Counted from the first letter of the stretch, positions 7,781 to 17,264 are shown. The stretch: DNA of 64,000 nt from Jeongeupia sp. USM3 (GCF_001808185.1 NZ_CP017668.1:2666001-2730000); one strand, 5' to 3'. Notes: a model not told the origin generated them from the sequence alone. Numbers and translations are program-made.

Positions 7781-8914
7781 TCAGTCGGGCGTGGCGTCGG
7801 CATTGCGTCGTGTAAGCGAAGCGGCCAGTGTCTGCATCATGCCGTCGATCTGCCGGCCTTCCTGACGGACGGCTTGGGCGATCGCCTGGTGGAAGCCAGG
7901 GTGCCGCAACCAGTGTGCCGATCGCGTCATTACCGGCCGGAAACCGCGGGCGATCTTGTGTTCGCCCTGGGCGCCGCCTTCGAAGACCGAGAGCCCGGAT
8001 TCGAGCGCGAACTCGATGCCCTGGTAGTAGCACAGCTCGAAGTGCAGCGCCGGGACGAAGCCGGCGTCGTCCCACTGCGCACCCCAGTAGCGGCCGTAGA
8101 GCCGGTCGTCGTCGACAAGGTCGAGCGCGGCGGCGATGGGCCGGCCGTTGCGGCAGGCGAGCACCAGCAGGCAGGCGTCCGGCAGCGCGTGCCAGAGCCG
8201 CATGAAGAAATCGAGGGTCAGGTAGGGGCTGCTGCGGTGTTCGTCGTAGGTGTTGGCGTAGCAGGCGGCGAAGAAGCGCCAGTCGTCGGCGGTGATCGCA
8301 GCGCCGCGCTTGCGGACGATGTCGAGGCCGGCGACCTTGCGCCGCTCCTGGCGGATCTTCTTGCGCTTGTCGCGCGGCAGCGCGTCGAGGAAGTCGTCGA
8401 AATCGCGCCAGTCCGGCTGCCGCTGCCAGTGGAACTGGATCTGCCGGCGCAGGAAGAAGCCGGCGGCCTCGAGTGCCGTCGCGTCGTCGTCGCTGTGGAA
8501 CAGCACGTGGGCCGAACCGGCGTCGAGCGATTCGGCCGCGGCCTGCAGTCCGTGCGCCAGTTGCAAGCGCTGCGCGTCGTCCGCCGCCAGCAGCCTCGTG
8601 CCCGGCACCGGCGTGAACGGTACGGCGGCGACGAGCTTCGGATAGTAGTCGAGGCCATGCTGCGCGTAGGCGCGTGCCCACGACCAGTCGAACACGTACT
8701 CGCCGTACGAGTGCGCCTTCAGGTAGAGCGGCACCGCCGCGGTCAGGCCGTCCAGCGCCAGATGGCACGGTTGCCAGCCGGTCTGCGCGCTCACGCAGCC
8801 GCTCTGTTCGAGCGCGTCGAGGAAGGCGTGCTGCAGCACCGTCTGGCTGCCGGCCAGCGTGTTCCAGCGTGCGTCGTCGAGCGACGCGATACGAGAATGA
8901 AGCTGGATGTCCAT
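7781..8914 (-). CDS. COG3146-type GNAT/FemAB-like acyltransferase
   Basis: ATG 8914 (MDIQLHSRIASL) gives 377 residues; the longer open frame has no better ribosome site. Recognisable stretches are WNTLAGSQTVLQHAFLDALE, KAHSYGEYVFDWSWARAY, LPRDKRKKIRQERRKVAG and FEGGAQGEHKIARGF. These are hallmarks of the widespread proteobacterial family annotated as a GNAT or peptidoglycan-biosynthesis (FemAB-like) protein, COG3146. No signal peptide or membrane segment is seen. The substrate is unknown in general. It is transcribed toward the tad operon but separated by about 180 bases with its own regulatory sites. Confidence 0.8.
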   Translation of the reverse strand: MDIQLHSRIASLDDARWNTLAGSQTVLQHAFLDALEQSGCVSAQTGWQPCHLALDGLTAAVPLYLKAHSYGEYVFDWSWARAYAQHGLDYYPKLVAAVPFTPVPGTRLLAADDAQRLQLAHGLQAAAESLDAGSAHVLFHSDDDATALEAAGFFLRRQIQFHWQRQPDWRDFDDFLDALPRDKRKKIRQERRKVAGLDIVRKRGAAITADDWRFFAACYANTYDEHRSSPYLTLDFFMRLWHALPDACLLVLACRNGRPIAAALDLVDDDRLYGRYWGAQWDDAGFVPALHFELCYYQGIEFALESGLSVFEGGAQGEHKIARGFRPVMTRSAHWLRHPGFHQAIAQAVRQEGRQIDGMMQTLAASLTRRNADATPD

Positions 8915-9006
8915 GAACCGTTCCGTGGCGTTGCAGCTAGGGTAAGGCCCGAGCGACAGCGGCGGCAAGGCGGCGTAGAAAGGGGCGGTTGAAAGGGAGC
9001 AGTACG

Positions 9007-10044
9007 GTGAAGAAACAACTACAGGTGGGTCTGATCGGCTACGGGAATGCCGGCAAGACCTTCCATGCGCCGCTGATTGCCGCGACGCCGGGATTGAAGC
9101 TCGCGGCGATCGGCTCGAGCCGGCCGCTGGCGGTCGGCGCCGACTGGCCCGATGTCGAGGTCGAGCCCGATGCCGAGGCGCTGATCGCCCGGCGCGACCT
9201 CGATCTGGTCGTGATCGCGACGCCGAACGACAGCCACGCAGCGCTGGCCCGCGCGGCGCTGCTTGCGGGCCGCAATGTCGTCGTCGACAAGCCGTTCACG
9301 CTGACGTTCGCCGAGGCCGAGGCGCTGGCGGCACTGGCCGCACAGAGCGGCCGGCTGCTGTCGGTGTTCCACAATGCACGCTGGCACGCCGATTTCATTG
9401 CCATCCGTGCGGCGATTGCCGCCGGGCGGATCGGTGCGGTCCGGCAGTTCGAAAGCCGGGTCGACCGCTTCCGTCCCGAAGTCCGGCAGCGCTGGCGCGA
9501 GGCCGCGCAACCCGGTGCCGGGCTGTGGTACGACTTCGGCCCGCATCTCGTCGATCAGGCGCTGCAGCTGTTCGGCGTGCCGCAGACCGTCTGGGCCGAT
9601 CTGGCGCTGCGGCGCGACGGCGCGCTGTCCGACGACGACGTGCACGTCGTGCTCGGCTACCGCGACCTGCGCGTCGTGCTCGGCGCGAGCAATCTGGTCG
9701 TCGGCGGCGGCCACCGTTTCCTGGTGCACGGCAGCGGCGGCAGTCTGGTCGTCGACGGCGTCGACAGCCAGGCCGAACAGCTGAAGGCCGGCATGCGGCC
9801 GGGGCATCCGGCCTGGGCCTTCGATGCCCGGCAGATGACGCTGTATACCGAGGCCGACGGCGAGCCGCGCAAGCAGCATATCGACCTGCCGCGCGGCGAA
9901 TACATCGCCTACTACGCCGGCATCCGCGATGCGCTGCTCGGCATCGGCCCGAACCCGGTGATGCCGTCCGACGCCGTGGCGGTGATGCGGGTGATCGAGG
10001 CCGGCATCGCCAGCAGCAAGACCGGCCAGCGCATCAGCCTGTGA
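9007..10044 (+). CDS. Gfo/Idh/MocA-family NAD(P)-dependent oxidoreductase
   Basis: I chose GTG 9007, with GGGAG seven bases upstream, giving 345 residues; a TTG at 8989 precedes the ribosome site. The N-terminal Rossmann fold is clear: VGLIGYGNAGKTFHAPLI, then VVIATPNDSHAALARAALL and the Lys-containing VVDKPFTLTFAEAEAL. The C-terminal half has GLWYDFGPHLVDQALQLFG, typical of the YhhX/YdgJ-like subgroup of the family. The sugar or polyol substrate cannot be told. It is monocistronic and divergent from the preceding acyltransferase-like gene. Confidence 0.88.
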   Translation: MKKQLQVGLIGYGNAGKTFHAPLIAATPGLKLAAIGSSRPLAVGADWPDVEVEPDAEALIARRDLDLVVIATPNDSHAALARAALLAGRNVVVDKPFTLTFAEAEALAALAAQSGRLLSVFHNARWHADFIAIRAAIAAGRIGAVRQFESRVDRFRPEVRQRWREAAQPGAGLWYDFGPHLVDQALQLFGVPQTVWADLALRRDGALSDDDVHVVLGYRDLRVVLGASNLVVGGGHRFLVHGSGGSLVVDGVDSQAEQLKAGMRPGHPAWAFDARQMTLYTEADGEPRKQHIDLPRGEYIAYYAGIRDALLGIGPNPVMPSDAVAVMRVIEAGIASSKTGQRISL

Positions 10045-10228
10045 GAATCTGCCGACGATCGTGCGCTCCTGGCCGGGGCGCATGCACCGAGCCCTGCATC
10101 GCGGCGTTCCAGGGCTCGCCTTGCTCACCAGGAACTGCCGTGACCGGAGCCTTCGTTTACCGGATGCAGGTCCGGTTCCTGCGCCTCACCCCGCTGAGGG
10201 GCGCTCGTGACAGCTCACGGGCAGATTT

Positions 10229-10993
10229 TTACGGTGCAAGTGCGCCGCGGGCGTTGGCGACCAGCTCGCGGACCAGTGCGGCGTCGGTGTCGACGATCGC
10301 GTATTCGTCCTGCCCCGGTGCGCCCATCTTGACCACGGCGTTGCGGTAGCGCATCGCGCTGTCGCGCGGCGCGCGGCCCGAGCTGTGGTACTCGCGGCAG
10401 CCGGTCGACCGGACCAGCTCGGCGATGTTGTGGCCGCGTACGCCGGCGCCGGGCATCACGATCAGCCGGTCGCCGGCGATCTCGTTCAGCTGCTTGAGCA
10501 TCGCCGCGCCTTCGAGCGCGCTTGGCGCCTGGCCGCTGGTCAGCAGCCGGTTGCAGCCGGTGGCGATCACGTCCTCGAGCGCCTTGAGCGGGTCGCGGGC
10601 GACGTCGAAGGCTCGGTGGAAGCTCACCTGCATCGGCGCGGCGAGCTCGACCAGCTCGCGCGTCCGGGCGACATCGACGTCGCCGTCGGCGGTCAGCAGG
10701 CCGATCACGACGCCGTCGACGCCGATCTTCCTGCACGCGAGGATGTCGCGCTTCATCACCTCGAATTCGATCTCGTCGTAGAGGAAGTCGCCGCCGCGCG
10801 GGCGGATGATGACGTTGAGCGTGATCCACAGCCGGTCGCGCGCGACCGCGATCGCGCCGTGCGACGGCGTGGTGCCGCCTTCGAGCAGGTTGTCGCAGAA
10901 CTCGACGCGCGCGGCGCCGCCTTCCTGCGCGGCCAGCGCCGAATAGACCGAGCCGGCGCAGATTTCGAGCTGGATTTGATCGGGTGCGGACAT
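10229..10993 (-). CDS. cutC: CutC family protein (copper homeostasis-type TIM barrel)
   Basis: The 254-residue product begins with LEICAGSVYSALAAQEGGA, followed by RVEFCDNLLEGGTTPSHG, VIIRPRGGDFLYDEIE and LLTSGQAPSALEGAAML. These are the conserved blocks of the CutC TIM-barrel family, at the usual length. CutC was linked to copper tolerance in E. coli, but its biochemical role is unsettled. GGAGG lies just upstream of the start. The gene stands alone, with the dynamin terminator immediately upstream. Confidence 0.9.
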   Translation of the reverse strand: MSAPDQIQLEICAGSVYSALAAQEGGAARVEFCDNLLEGGTTPSHGAIAVARDRLWITLNVIIRPRGGDFLYDEIEFEVMKRDILACRKIGVDGVVIGLLTADGDVDVARTRELVELAAPMQVSFHRAFDVARDPLKALEDVIATGCNRLLTSGQAPSALEGAAMLKQLNEIAGDRLIVMPGAGVRGHNIAELVRSTGCREYHSSGRAPRDSAMRYRNAVVKMGAPGQDEYAIVDTDAALVRELVANARGALAP

Positions 10994-11051
10994 GGGCTTC
11001 CTCCGTGGGCAATGCCGGTGATGTTAGCGCTGCCGACCGCCGGACCCAAAT

Positions 11052-11076
11052 AAAAAGCCGCGCGGCGGCGCGGCTT
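11052..11076 (-). terminator. Rho-independent terminator of the dynamin gene
   Basis: On the minus strand AAGCCGCGC and GCGCGGCTT form a 9-bp stem with a 4-base loop, followed by TTTAT. It lies about 30 bases past the dynamin stop codon. Confidence 0.85.
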
Positions 11077-11104
11077 CTTGTGGCGGATCAAGCCCGGCGC
11101 CGGT

Positions 11105-13111
11105 TCAGGCGGCCTCGCGGCTCATGCCGGCGTTGAGCACGGCGAACACCGCACGCTGGCGCTCGTTCAGTTCGGCGAGCTGCTGCGCGAGCTGGCGGTC
11201 GATGTCCTCGAGCTCCTCGATCCGGCCTTCGAGCGTGTCGGTCGCCTTGTGGATGCGCTTGATGCTCTCGAGCCGGCGGCGCAGCTGCAGCTGGTGCTCC
11301 TTGACCTGCGTTTCCATCGGCGCCATCACCGCCTTGAGCCAGTGCTCGACGTCGCGGTTGGCGACCTCGAACACGTAGACGACGCGGCTGGCGACGGTTT
11401 CGAAGAACTTGTGCGTCAGTCGGCCCTGGCTGGTCGTCAGCAGCCGGCCGACGGTGTTGAAGTGTTCGCGGAACGACTTCTCCAGCCGTGCCAGCTCCTT
11501 GTGGTACTTCAGCGTCGAGAACGGCGGCGGCGTGACCTGGCCAAGGCCGTGCTCCTCGCTGAACTTCCTGTACATCGCCGCCATCATCGCCTGCACCTCG
11601 GCGACCTGTTCGGCGGCCTTGCTGATGTTGTCGTTCACGTCCTTGAAGAAGCGGTCCATGATCGAACGCAGGCCGGATTCGCCGAACGAGAACAGGCTGC
11701 GTTCCATCTCGGCGCGGATGCCGGCGATCTGCGCCTTCAGCGCGTCCATCCCGAGCAGCGTCAGCAACTGGTTCTGCTGCTGCGAGAAGATCGAGCGCAG
11801 CGCCTGGAAGCGCACCAGCCCCTGCTCGAACTCCTTCTTGTCGGCCTGGACCTTGTCCATCATCTGCGCGACGACGTCCTGGTTCTTGCCGCGCAGCCCG
11901 GTCAGCTCGAACAGCTGCTCGGTCACGCCGTCACGCCGCGCCGACAGGATGCCGCGCGTCGCCATCACGATGTCCTCGACCTCGGTCACCGTCGCGTCGC
12001 GGACGATGTCGAGCTTGGCCGGCAGCAGCTCCTCGGACAGCGCCGTTTCCAGCGCGGTCAGCCGCGTGCGTTCGAGCAGCGCGCCGTTGTCCTGCACCTT
12101 GGCGACCAGGGCCTTCTGCGCCGATACCGGGTAGACCTGGCGCGTCGAGACGCCGAGCAGCTGCGCGGTGCTGTCGACCTGGCGGGCGAGTTCGGCATCG
12201 GTCTCGGCCGGTGACTTCAGCTCGTCCCACAAGGTGTCGATCTTGTTGAGCACGACCAGCCGGCCGCGGCCGTTGCCCTTGCCGATGTGGTTGCGCCAGA
12301 CGTCGATGTCGCTCTTGGTGACGCCGGTCTCGGCGGCGAGGATGAACAGGATCGCATGCGCGTTCGGCAGCAGGTTCAGCGTCAGTTCCGGTTCGGTACC
12401 GATCGCGTTCAGCCCCGGCGTGTCGAGGATCACCAGACCCTGTTCGAGCAGCGGATGCGGGAAGTTGATGACCGCGTGGCGCCAGCACGGGATCTCGATC
12501 GTGCCGTCGCTGCCGACGATCAGTTGCTGGTCGGCATCGCTGGCGTCGTAGAGGCCGTAGCGTTGCGCCTCGGCAAGCGGCACCCGGCGGGTTTCGCCGA
12601 CGCGGCGGAATGCCGCCAGCAACTGGTCCGGACTGTCGAGATCGAGCGCGATCGTCGTCCATTCTTCCGGATAGCGGCGGTATTCGCTGGTGGTGACGTT
12701 TTGCGCGCGGGTCTCGATCGGCAGCAGCTTGATCGCCGGGAGCTCGCCGGCGTCGTAGAGCAGCTCGGTCGGGCACATCGTCGTCCGGCCGGCGCTCGAG
12801 GGCAGCACGCGCTTGCCGTAGTGGGCGAAGAAGATCGCGTTGATCAGCTCGGACTTGCCGCGCGAGAACTCGGCAACGAAGGCGATGTTGAGCTTGTCGT
12901 CCTTGAGCTTGGTCTGCAGCGCGTTGATGCGCAGCTGCGTCTGCGCGTCGTCGAGATCCTGCTCGGTGAGCCAGCGCGACAGCCGGGTGACTGACTGGGT
13001 CAGCGTCGCGCGCCACTGACTGTAGGCCTGGAAATCGCCGACGAGGCGGTCGCCCGCGTCGGTCGGGTCGTTGACGGCGATATCGTCGCGATGCAGGTAG
13101 TCGGTGCTCAT
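11105..13111 (-). CDS. Bacterial dynamin-family GTPase
   Basis: I chose ATG 13111 (MSTDYLHRDD), giving 668 residues; GTG 13120 is possible and the longer open frame would run into mutM. The GTPase domain has a P-loop AEFSRGKS at residues 80-87, a switch threonine in AGRTTMCPTELLY, a G3 motif ILDTPGLN and a G4 motif LNKID. After it come long helical, coiled-coil-like segments up to the C-terminus (LEELEDIDRQLAQQLAELNE). Bacterial dynamins remodel or fuse membranes in the few studied cases. No membrane helix is obvious. It is a single copy, not the tandem dynamin pair seen in some bacteria. Confidence 0.85.
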   Translation of the reverse strand: MSTDYLHRDDIAVNDPTDAGDRLVGDFQAYSQWRATLTQSVTRLSRWLTEQDLDDAQTQLRINALQTKLKDDKLNIAFVAEFSRGKSELINAIFFAHYGKRVLPSSAGRTTMCPTELLYDAGELPAIKLLPIETRAQNVTTSEYRRYPEEWTTIALDLDSPDQLLAAFRRVGETRRVPLAEAQRYGLYDASDADQQLIVGSDGTIEIPCWRHAVINFPHPLLEQGLVILDTPGLNAIGTEPELTLNLLPNAHAILFILAAETGVTKSDIDVWRNHIGKGNGRGRLVVLNKIDTLWDELKSPAETDAELARQVDSTAQLLGVSTRQVYPVSAQKALVAKVQDNGALLERTRLTALETALSEELLPAKLDIVRDATVTEVEDIVMATRGILSARRDGVTEQLFELTGLRGKNQDVVAQMMDKVQADKKEFEQGLVRFQALRSIFSQQQNQLLTLLGMDALKAQIAGIRAEMERSLFSFGESGLRSIMDRFFKDVNDNISKAAEQVAEVQAMMAAMYRKFSEEHGLGQVTPPPFSTLKYHKELARLEKSFREHFNTVGRLLTTSQGRLTHKFFETVASRVVYVFEVANRDVEHWLKAVMAPMETQVKEHQLQLRRRLESIKRIHKATDTLEGRIEELEDIDRQLAQQLAELNERQRAVFAVLNAGMSREAA

Positions 13112-13166
13112 GGCGCTCACGGCATTGTAAATATTGCCGCTGTTATGACCCGGGCCTGTCCCCTTG

Positions 13167-13982
13167 TCAACGCTGGCAATGGGGGCAGTAGTAAGTTGTC
13201 CGCTGGCCGATACGGATTTGCCGGATGAGCGTGCCGCAAACGCGGCAGGGTGTGTCATTCCGGCCATAGACGAAGGCATTGAGCTGGAAATAGCCGGGCT
13301 TGCCCTCGGAGTCGACGAAGTCGCGCAGGGTGCTGCCGCCGGCGGTGATCGCGTCGGCCAGCGTCGCCCTGATCGCATCGGCCAGCTTTGCCGTCTCGGC
13401 GGCCGTGATCGCGTCGGCTGGCCGCTCCGGATGGACGCCGGCGCGAAACAGCGACTCGGACGCGTAGATGTTGCCGACACCGACGACGACGTGGTTGTCC
13501 ATGATCACCAGCTTGACCGCGCGACGCGTGCGCGCCAGCGCCGCGGCAAGGTGGGCGGCATCGAATGCGTCCGACAGCGGCTCGGGGCCGAGCGCGGCGA
13601 TCAGCGGGTGCTCGCTGCCGTCGCCGTCGGCCCACAGCAGCGCGCCGAAACGGCGCGGGTCGCGGTAGCGCAGCCGCACGCCCGACTCGAGCACCAGATC
13701 GAAGTGGTCGTGTTTTTCGGGCGGGAAGGCTTCGGTCAGCACCCGCAGGCTGCCGCTCATGCCGAGGTGGATGATGACCGTGCCGGCATCGAAACCGATC
13801 AGCAGGTACTTGGCCCGGCGCCGGACCTCGCGGACCGGCTGGCCGGCGAGCAGGGCGGGCATCTCGGGCGGGACCGGCCAGCGTAGCCGCGCGTCGCGGA
13901 CGATCAGCTCGCGCACGACGGCGCCGTCGAGGTAGGGCGCGACGCCGCGTCGTGTCGTTTCGACTTCGGGAAGTTCGGGCAT
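13167..13982 (-). CDS. mutM: Formamidopyrimidine-DNA glycosylase (Fpg)
   Basis: The 271-residue enzyme begins MPELPEVETTRRG, giving the catalytic N-terminal proline (after Met removal) and Glu. It ends in the Fpg zinc finger, with cysteines in CRVCGTLI and YYCPHCQR. The helix-two-turn-helix motif VGVGNIYASESLFRAGVHP is present. It removes 8-oxoguanine and ring-opened purines from DNA and nicks the abasic site. It is divergent from the TPR lipoprotein gene, with 95 bases between them. Confidence 0.97.
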   Translation of the reverse strand: MPELPEVETTRRGVAPYLDGAVVRELIVRDARLRWPVPPEMPALLAGQPVREVRRRAKYLLIGFDAGTVIIHLGMSGSLRVLTEAFPPEKHDHFDLVLESGVRLRYRDPRRFGALLWADGDGSEHPLIAALGPEPLSDAFDAAHLAAALARTRRAVKLVIMDNHVVVGVGNIYASESLFRAGVHPERPADAITAAETAKLADAIRATLADAITAGGSTLRDFVDSEGKPGYFQLNAFVYGRNDTPCRVCGTLIRQIRIGQRTTYYCPHCQR

Positions 13983-13985
13983 GGT

Positions 13986-14000
13986 CTTTACTGGGTAAAG
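13986..14000. promoter_or_regulatory. Small palindrome upstream of mutM
   Basis: CTTTAC and GTAAAG are separated by TGG, four bases from the mutM start codon. In mutM mRNA this would form a short hairpin across the ribosome-binding region; as DNA it could be an operator. The evidence is the symmetry alone. Confidence 0.3.
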
Positions 14001-14077
14001 CGTGGCGGCGTTTGGACGCCGTCACGCCGATTCATTAAGATCAGGCTGTCTAACACAAAACAGGCCAAGCCGTCGTT

Positions 14078-15859
14078 ATGACCCATTCGCCCGTCATCCG
14101 TCCCACGCGCTTGCTGCTGGCGCTCCTGCTGGCATTCGGCCTGTCCGCCTGCGCGTCGATGGGCTCCGCACCGGCGCCCGGTGCCACCGCCAGCGAACCG
14201 GCGGCCGACGCCGGTCTCGACGACGACGTCATTCCCGACGACAGGCTGCCGAGCCAGCCGCTGACCGACGAGCTGCTGCTGCGCTTTCTCGTCGGCGACA
14301 TCGCATTGCAGCGCGACCGGCCGCAACTGGCTGCGCAGACCTGGCACGACCTAGCGCAGAAGACCCGCGATCCGCGCGTCGCGCGCCGGGCGACCGAAAT
14401 CGCGATCGGCAGCGGTCAGCTGTCGATGGCGCGCGACGACGCGCAGCGCTGGATCGACGCGGTACCCGAATCGATCGCAGCACGGCAGGTGATGCTCAGC
14501 CTGCTGATCCGCGCCAACCGGCTCGACGAGGCCAAGCCGCACATCCAGGCGTTGCTGGCGGCGCAGCCGCAGGAAATCGCGCCGTTCTTCCTGCAGATGC
14601 ACATGCTCTGGGACAAGAACACCGACCGCGAGGCCGCGCTCAGGCTCACCGAGGAACTGACCACGCCGTACCCGCAGCTCGCCGAGGCGCGCTTCGCCCG
14701 CGCGGTCGCGCTCGCCAACGTCGGCCGCATCGATGATGCGCTCAAGGAGCTTGGCGAGGCGAACCGGATCAAGCCGGACTGGGAGCCGGCGATCCTGTAC
14801 CGCGCCCAGCTGATGGGCAAGTCGTCGACGCCGCAGGCGCGCATCGACTACCTGAAATCGGCCGAGGGCAAGCTGCCCAAGTCGATGGCGCTGCGCTCGG
14901 CGCTGGCGCGCGAATACGTCGAAGCCGGGCAGCTCGCCGGCGCGCTCAAGGTCTACGACGAGATGCTCGCGCTGCAGCCGAACAACCTCGAGGCGCTGAC
15001 CGGCAGCGGCCTTGTCGCGCTGCAACTGCACGATCTCGGCACCGCCGAAAAGCGGCTGAGCCGGGCGACCGAACTCGCGCCGCAGCAGACCGGCAACCTG
15101 CGTTACTACCTCGGCCAGATCGCCGAGGAACGCTACCGTTTTGCCGAAGCGCGCGACTGGTACGACGGCGTCGACGGCGAATTCAAGCCGTCGGCCGACA
15201 AGCGTCTGGTGCGCGTGCTGGCGCGGCTTGGCGATATCGACGGCGCACAGGCACAGCTCAAGGCGATTCCGGCGCCGACCGACGAAGCGAAGGTCGAAAA
15301 GCTCCAGCTGGAGGCGACGATCTGGCGCGAGGCCGGCCAGTACCGTCGGGGCTACGACGTGCTGAGCGACGGGCTCAAGCGCTTCCCGGGCAACGCCGAC
15401 CTGATCTACGACCGGTCGCTGTTCGCCGACCTGCTCGGCAACTACGCCGAGGCGGAGGCCGAACTGCGCCGTTATCTGGCGCTCGAGCCCGACAGCGCAA
15501 TCGGCCAGAATGCGCTCGGCTATTCGCTCGCCAACCGCTCGACGCCGGCGGATACGGCAAGGCTCGCCGAGGCACAGCAACTGCTCGACGCGGCGATCGC
15601 CAAGGAGCCCGACAACCCGACCGTCCTCGACAGCCTGGGCTGGCTCCGTTATCGCCAGGGCAAGCTTGCCGAGGCGCGCGCGCTGCTCGAGAAGGCCTAC
15701 GCGAGGATGCCCGATCCGGAAATCGGCACGCATCTTGGCGAGGTGCTCTGGCAACAGGGTGACAAGAGCGCGGCGCAGGCGCTGTTCGATACCGCCGCGC
15801 GGCTTGATCCGAAGAGCGAAATCCTGCGCGAGACGGTCCAGCGGCTGGGCGCGAAGTGA
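14078..15859 (+). CDS. TPR lipoprotein of the lolB-ispE-prs cluster
   Basis: The 593-residue protein has a lipoprotein signal (LLLAFGLSACAS; lipid-modified Cys about residue 25), an Ala/Pro linker and then about ten TPR-type helical repeats through to the C-terminus (PDNPTVLDSLGWLRYRQGKL is a clear unit). Homologues sit directly before lolB in Pseudomonas and many betaproteobacteria; their function is not established. The stop codon overlaps the lolB start by one base (TGATG). Confidence 0.85.
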   Translation: MTHSPVIRPTRLLLALLLAFGLSACASMGSAPAPGATASEPAADAGLDDDVIPDDRLPSQPLTDELLLRFLVGDIALQRDRPQLAAQTWHDLAQKTRDPRVARRATEIAIGSGQLSMARDDAQRWIDAVPESIAARQVMLSLLIRANRLDEAKPHIQALLAAQPQEIAPFFLQMHMLWDKNTDREAALRLTEELTTPYPQLAEARFARAVALANVGRIDDALKELGEANRIKPDWEPAILYRAQLMGKSSTPQARIDYLKSAEGKLPKSMALRSALAREYVEAGQLAGALKVYDEMLALQPNNLEALTGSGLVALQLHDLGTAEKRLSRATELAPQQTGNLRYYLGQIAEERYRFAEARDWYDGVDGEFKPSADKRLVRVLARLGDIDGAQAQLKAIPAPTDEAKVEKLQLEATIWREAGQYRRGYDVLSDGLKRFPGNADLIYDRSLFADLLGNYAEAEAELRRYLALEPDSAIGQNALGYSLANRSTPADTARLAEAQQLLDAAIAKEPDNPTVLDSLGWLRYRQGKLAEARALLEKAYARMPDPEIGTHLGEVLWQQGDKSAAQALFDTAARLDPKSEILRETVQRLGAK

Positions 15860-16392
15860 TGCGCCGGATTGCCGTGCTGCTCGCGGCCGGCGCGCTGCTT
15901 GCCGGTTGCGCCACGCCGCCGCCCGCGCCGGGCGAACTCGTCGCGCTCGGCCGCGTCAGCATCAAGCGGCCGCAGGGCAACGACTACGCCAATTTCGTCT
16001 GGACCTGGCACGGCGCCGAAAGCAGGCTGGACCTGAACAACCCACTCGGGCAGACGCTGGCGCAGCTGACGCTGGGCCCGAACGGCGCCCGCTACCGTGC
16101 CGCCGACGGCCGGGCGCTGAGCGCCGCCGACGCCGACCAGTTGCTGCAGGACGGGTTGGGGTGGACGGTGCCGGTCAACGGTCTGGCGTACTGGCTCAAG
16201 GGCGAGGCCGATCCGGCGAGTCCGGCGAGCATCCGCAACACCGACGGCGTCCGGACCATCGAACAGGCCGGCTGGCGGATCGAGCTGTCCGACTGGCGCG
16301 CGCGCGGCGCCGGCCAGCCGCTGCCGCGCCGGCTCCATCTGACCCGCCCCGACCTTGACCTGCGCATCGCGATCTCCGAATGGCAACCCTGA
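15859..16392 (+). CDS. lolB: Outer-membrane lipoprotein receptor LolB
   Basis: I take ATG 15859 (MRRIAVLL, 177 residues), overlapping the TPR gene stop by one base; GTG 15856 is in frame one codon earlier. A lipobox LLAGC ends the signal peptide. The mature part shows LolB blocks: GRVSIKRPQGNDYANFVW, RLDLNNPLGQTLAQLTL and GWTVPVNGLAYWLKG. LolB accepts lipoproteins from LolA and inserts them into the outer membrane. The 3' end overlaps ispE by 13 bases. Confidence 0.92.
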   Translation: MRRIAVLLAAGALLAGCATPPPAPGELVALGRVSIKRPQGNDYANFVWTWHGAESRLDLNNPLGQTLAQLTLGPNGARYRAADGRALSAADADQLLQDGLGWTVPVNGLAYWLKGEADPASPASIRNTDGVRTIEQAGWRIELSDWRARGAGQPLPRRLHLTRPDLDLRIAISEWQP

Positions 16393-17249
16393 ACGACTTC
16401 CCGGCCGACCCGGCCGGCTGGCGCGCCTTTCCGGCACCGGCCAAGCTCAACCTGTTCCTGCACGTCATCGGCCGACGCAGCGACGGCTACCACCTGCTGC
16501 AGTCGGTGTTCCAGCTGGTCGACCTGGCCGACACGATCCGGTTGCGCGTGCGCGACGACGGCGAGGTCGTCCGCGTCGACCCCTTGCCCGGCGTGCCGGC
16601 CGAGGCCGACCTGACGGTGCGTGCCGCACGGCTGCTGCAGCACGAAACCGGCTGCCGTCTCGGTGTCGACATCGCGATCGACAAGCACCTGCCGATGGGC
16701 GGCGGTGTCGGCGGCGGCAGCTCGGATGCTGCGACGGTGTTGCTGGCGCTGAACCGGCTCTGGTCGCTCGATCTGGGCCGCGAACGGCTGATGCGGCTCG
16801 GCGCGTCGCTCGGCGCCGACGTGCCGTTCTTCGTGTTCGGCGAAACGGCCTTCGTCGAGGGCATTGGCGAGAAAATGACCGCAGTACCGGGCGCCGAAGG
16901 CCATTTCGTCATCCTGCAGCCGCCGGTCCATGTGCCGACGCCGGAAATTTTTTGCGACCCCGGCTTGACGCGTGATACGCAGACGCTTAATATGCGCGAC
17001 CTCAACACAGCAACTACCCGCAACGATTTGCAGGCGGTGGCTGTCAGGAAGCATCCTCTGGTCGGGCAGTACGTCGCCTGGCTGAGCCGGTTTTCACCGG
17101 CAAGGATGACCGGTTCCGGAAGCTGTGTGTTTGCACATTTCGCTTCACAAGCCGGCGCGAATGAAGTAATATCGCAGCTTCCTCGGGATATGACCGGATG
17201 GGTTGCGAAAGCAGCAGATCGGCATCCGTTGAAAGAATTTGCCGGATGA
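16380..17249 (+). CDS. ispE: 4-diphosphocytidyl-2-C-methyl-D-erythritol kinase
   Basis: This 289-residue GHMP kinase has the substrate motif PAPAKLNLFLHVIGRRSDGY near the N-terminus, the ATP-binding loop LPMGGGVGGGSSDAATVLLA and the third GHMP motif RMTGSGSCVFA. It phosphorylates CDP-ME in the MEP isoprenoid pathway. The last ~300 bases are visibly less GC-rich than the surroundings and contain two promoter-like sequences facing tRNA-Gln and prs, so this part of the gene also appears to serve as a promoter region. Confidence 0.96.
   Translation: MATLNDFPADPAGWRAFPAPAKLNLFLHVIGRRSDGYHLLQSVFQLVDLADTIRLRVRDDGEVVRVDPLPGVPAEADLTVRAARLLQHETGCRLGVDIAIDKHLPMGGGVGGGSSDAATVLLALNRLWSLDLGRERLMRLGASLGADVPFFVFGETAFVEGIGEKMTAVPGAEGHFVILQPPVHVPTPEIFCDPGLTRDTQTLNMRDLNTATTRNDLQAVAVRKHPLVGQYVAWLSRFSPARMTGSGSCVFAHFASQAGANEVISQLPRDMTGWVAKAADRHPLKEFAG
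16965..16993 (+). promoter_or_regulatory. Near-consensus sigma70 promoter inside ispE
   Basis: TTGACG at 16965 and TAATAT at 16988 are separated by 17 bases. It lies inside the ispE coding region, about 270 bases upstream of tRNA-Gln, and would drive the tRNA and possibly prs. Confidence 0.5.
17144..17172 (+). promoter_or_regulatory. Second promoter-like sequence in the ispE 3' end
   Basis: TTCACA at 17144 and TAATAT at 17167 are separated by 17 bases. The predicted start is about 85 bases upstream of tRNA-Gln. It repeats the arrangement of the site 180 bases earlier, so two tandem promoters may serve tRNA-Gln and prs. Confidence 0.45.
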
Positions 17250-17264
17250 TCGGCAAGTGCCGCT

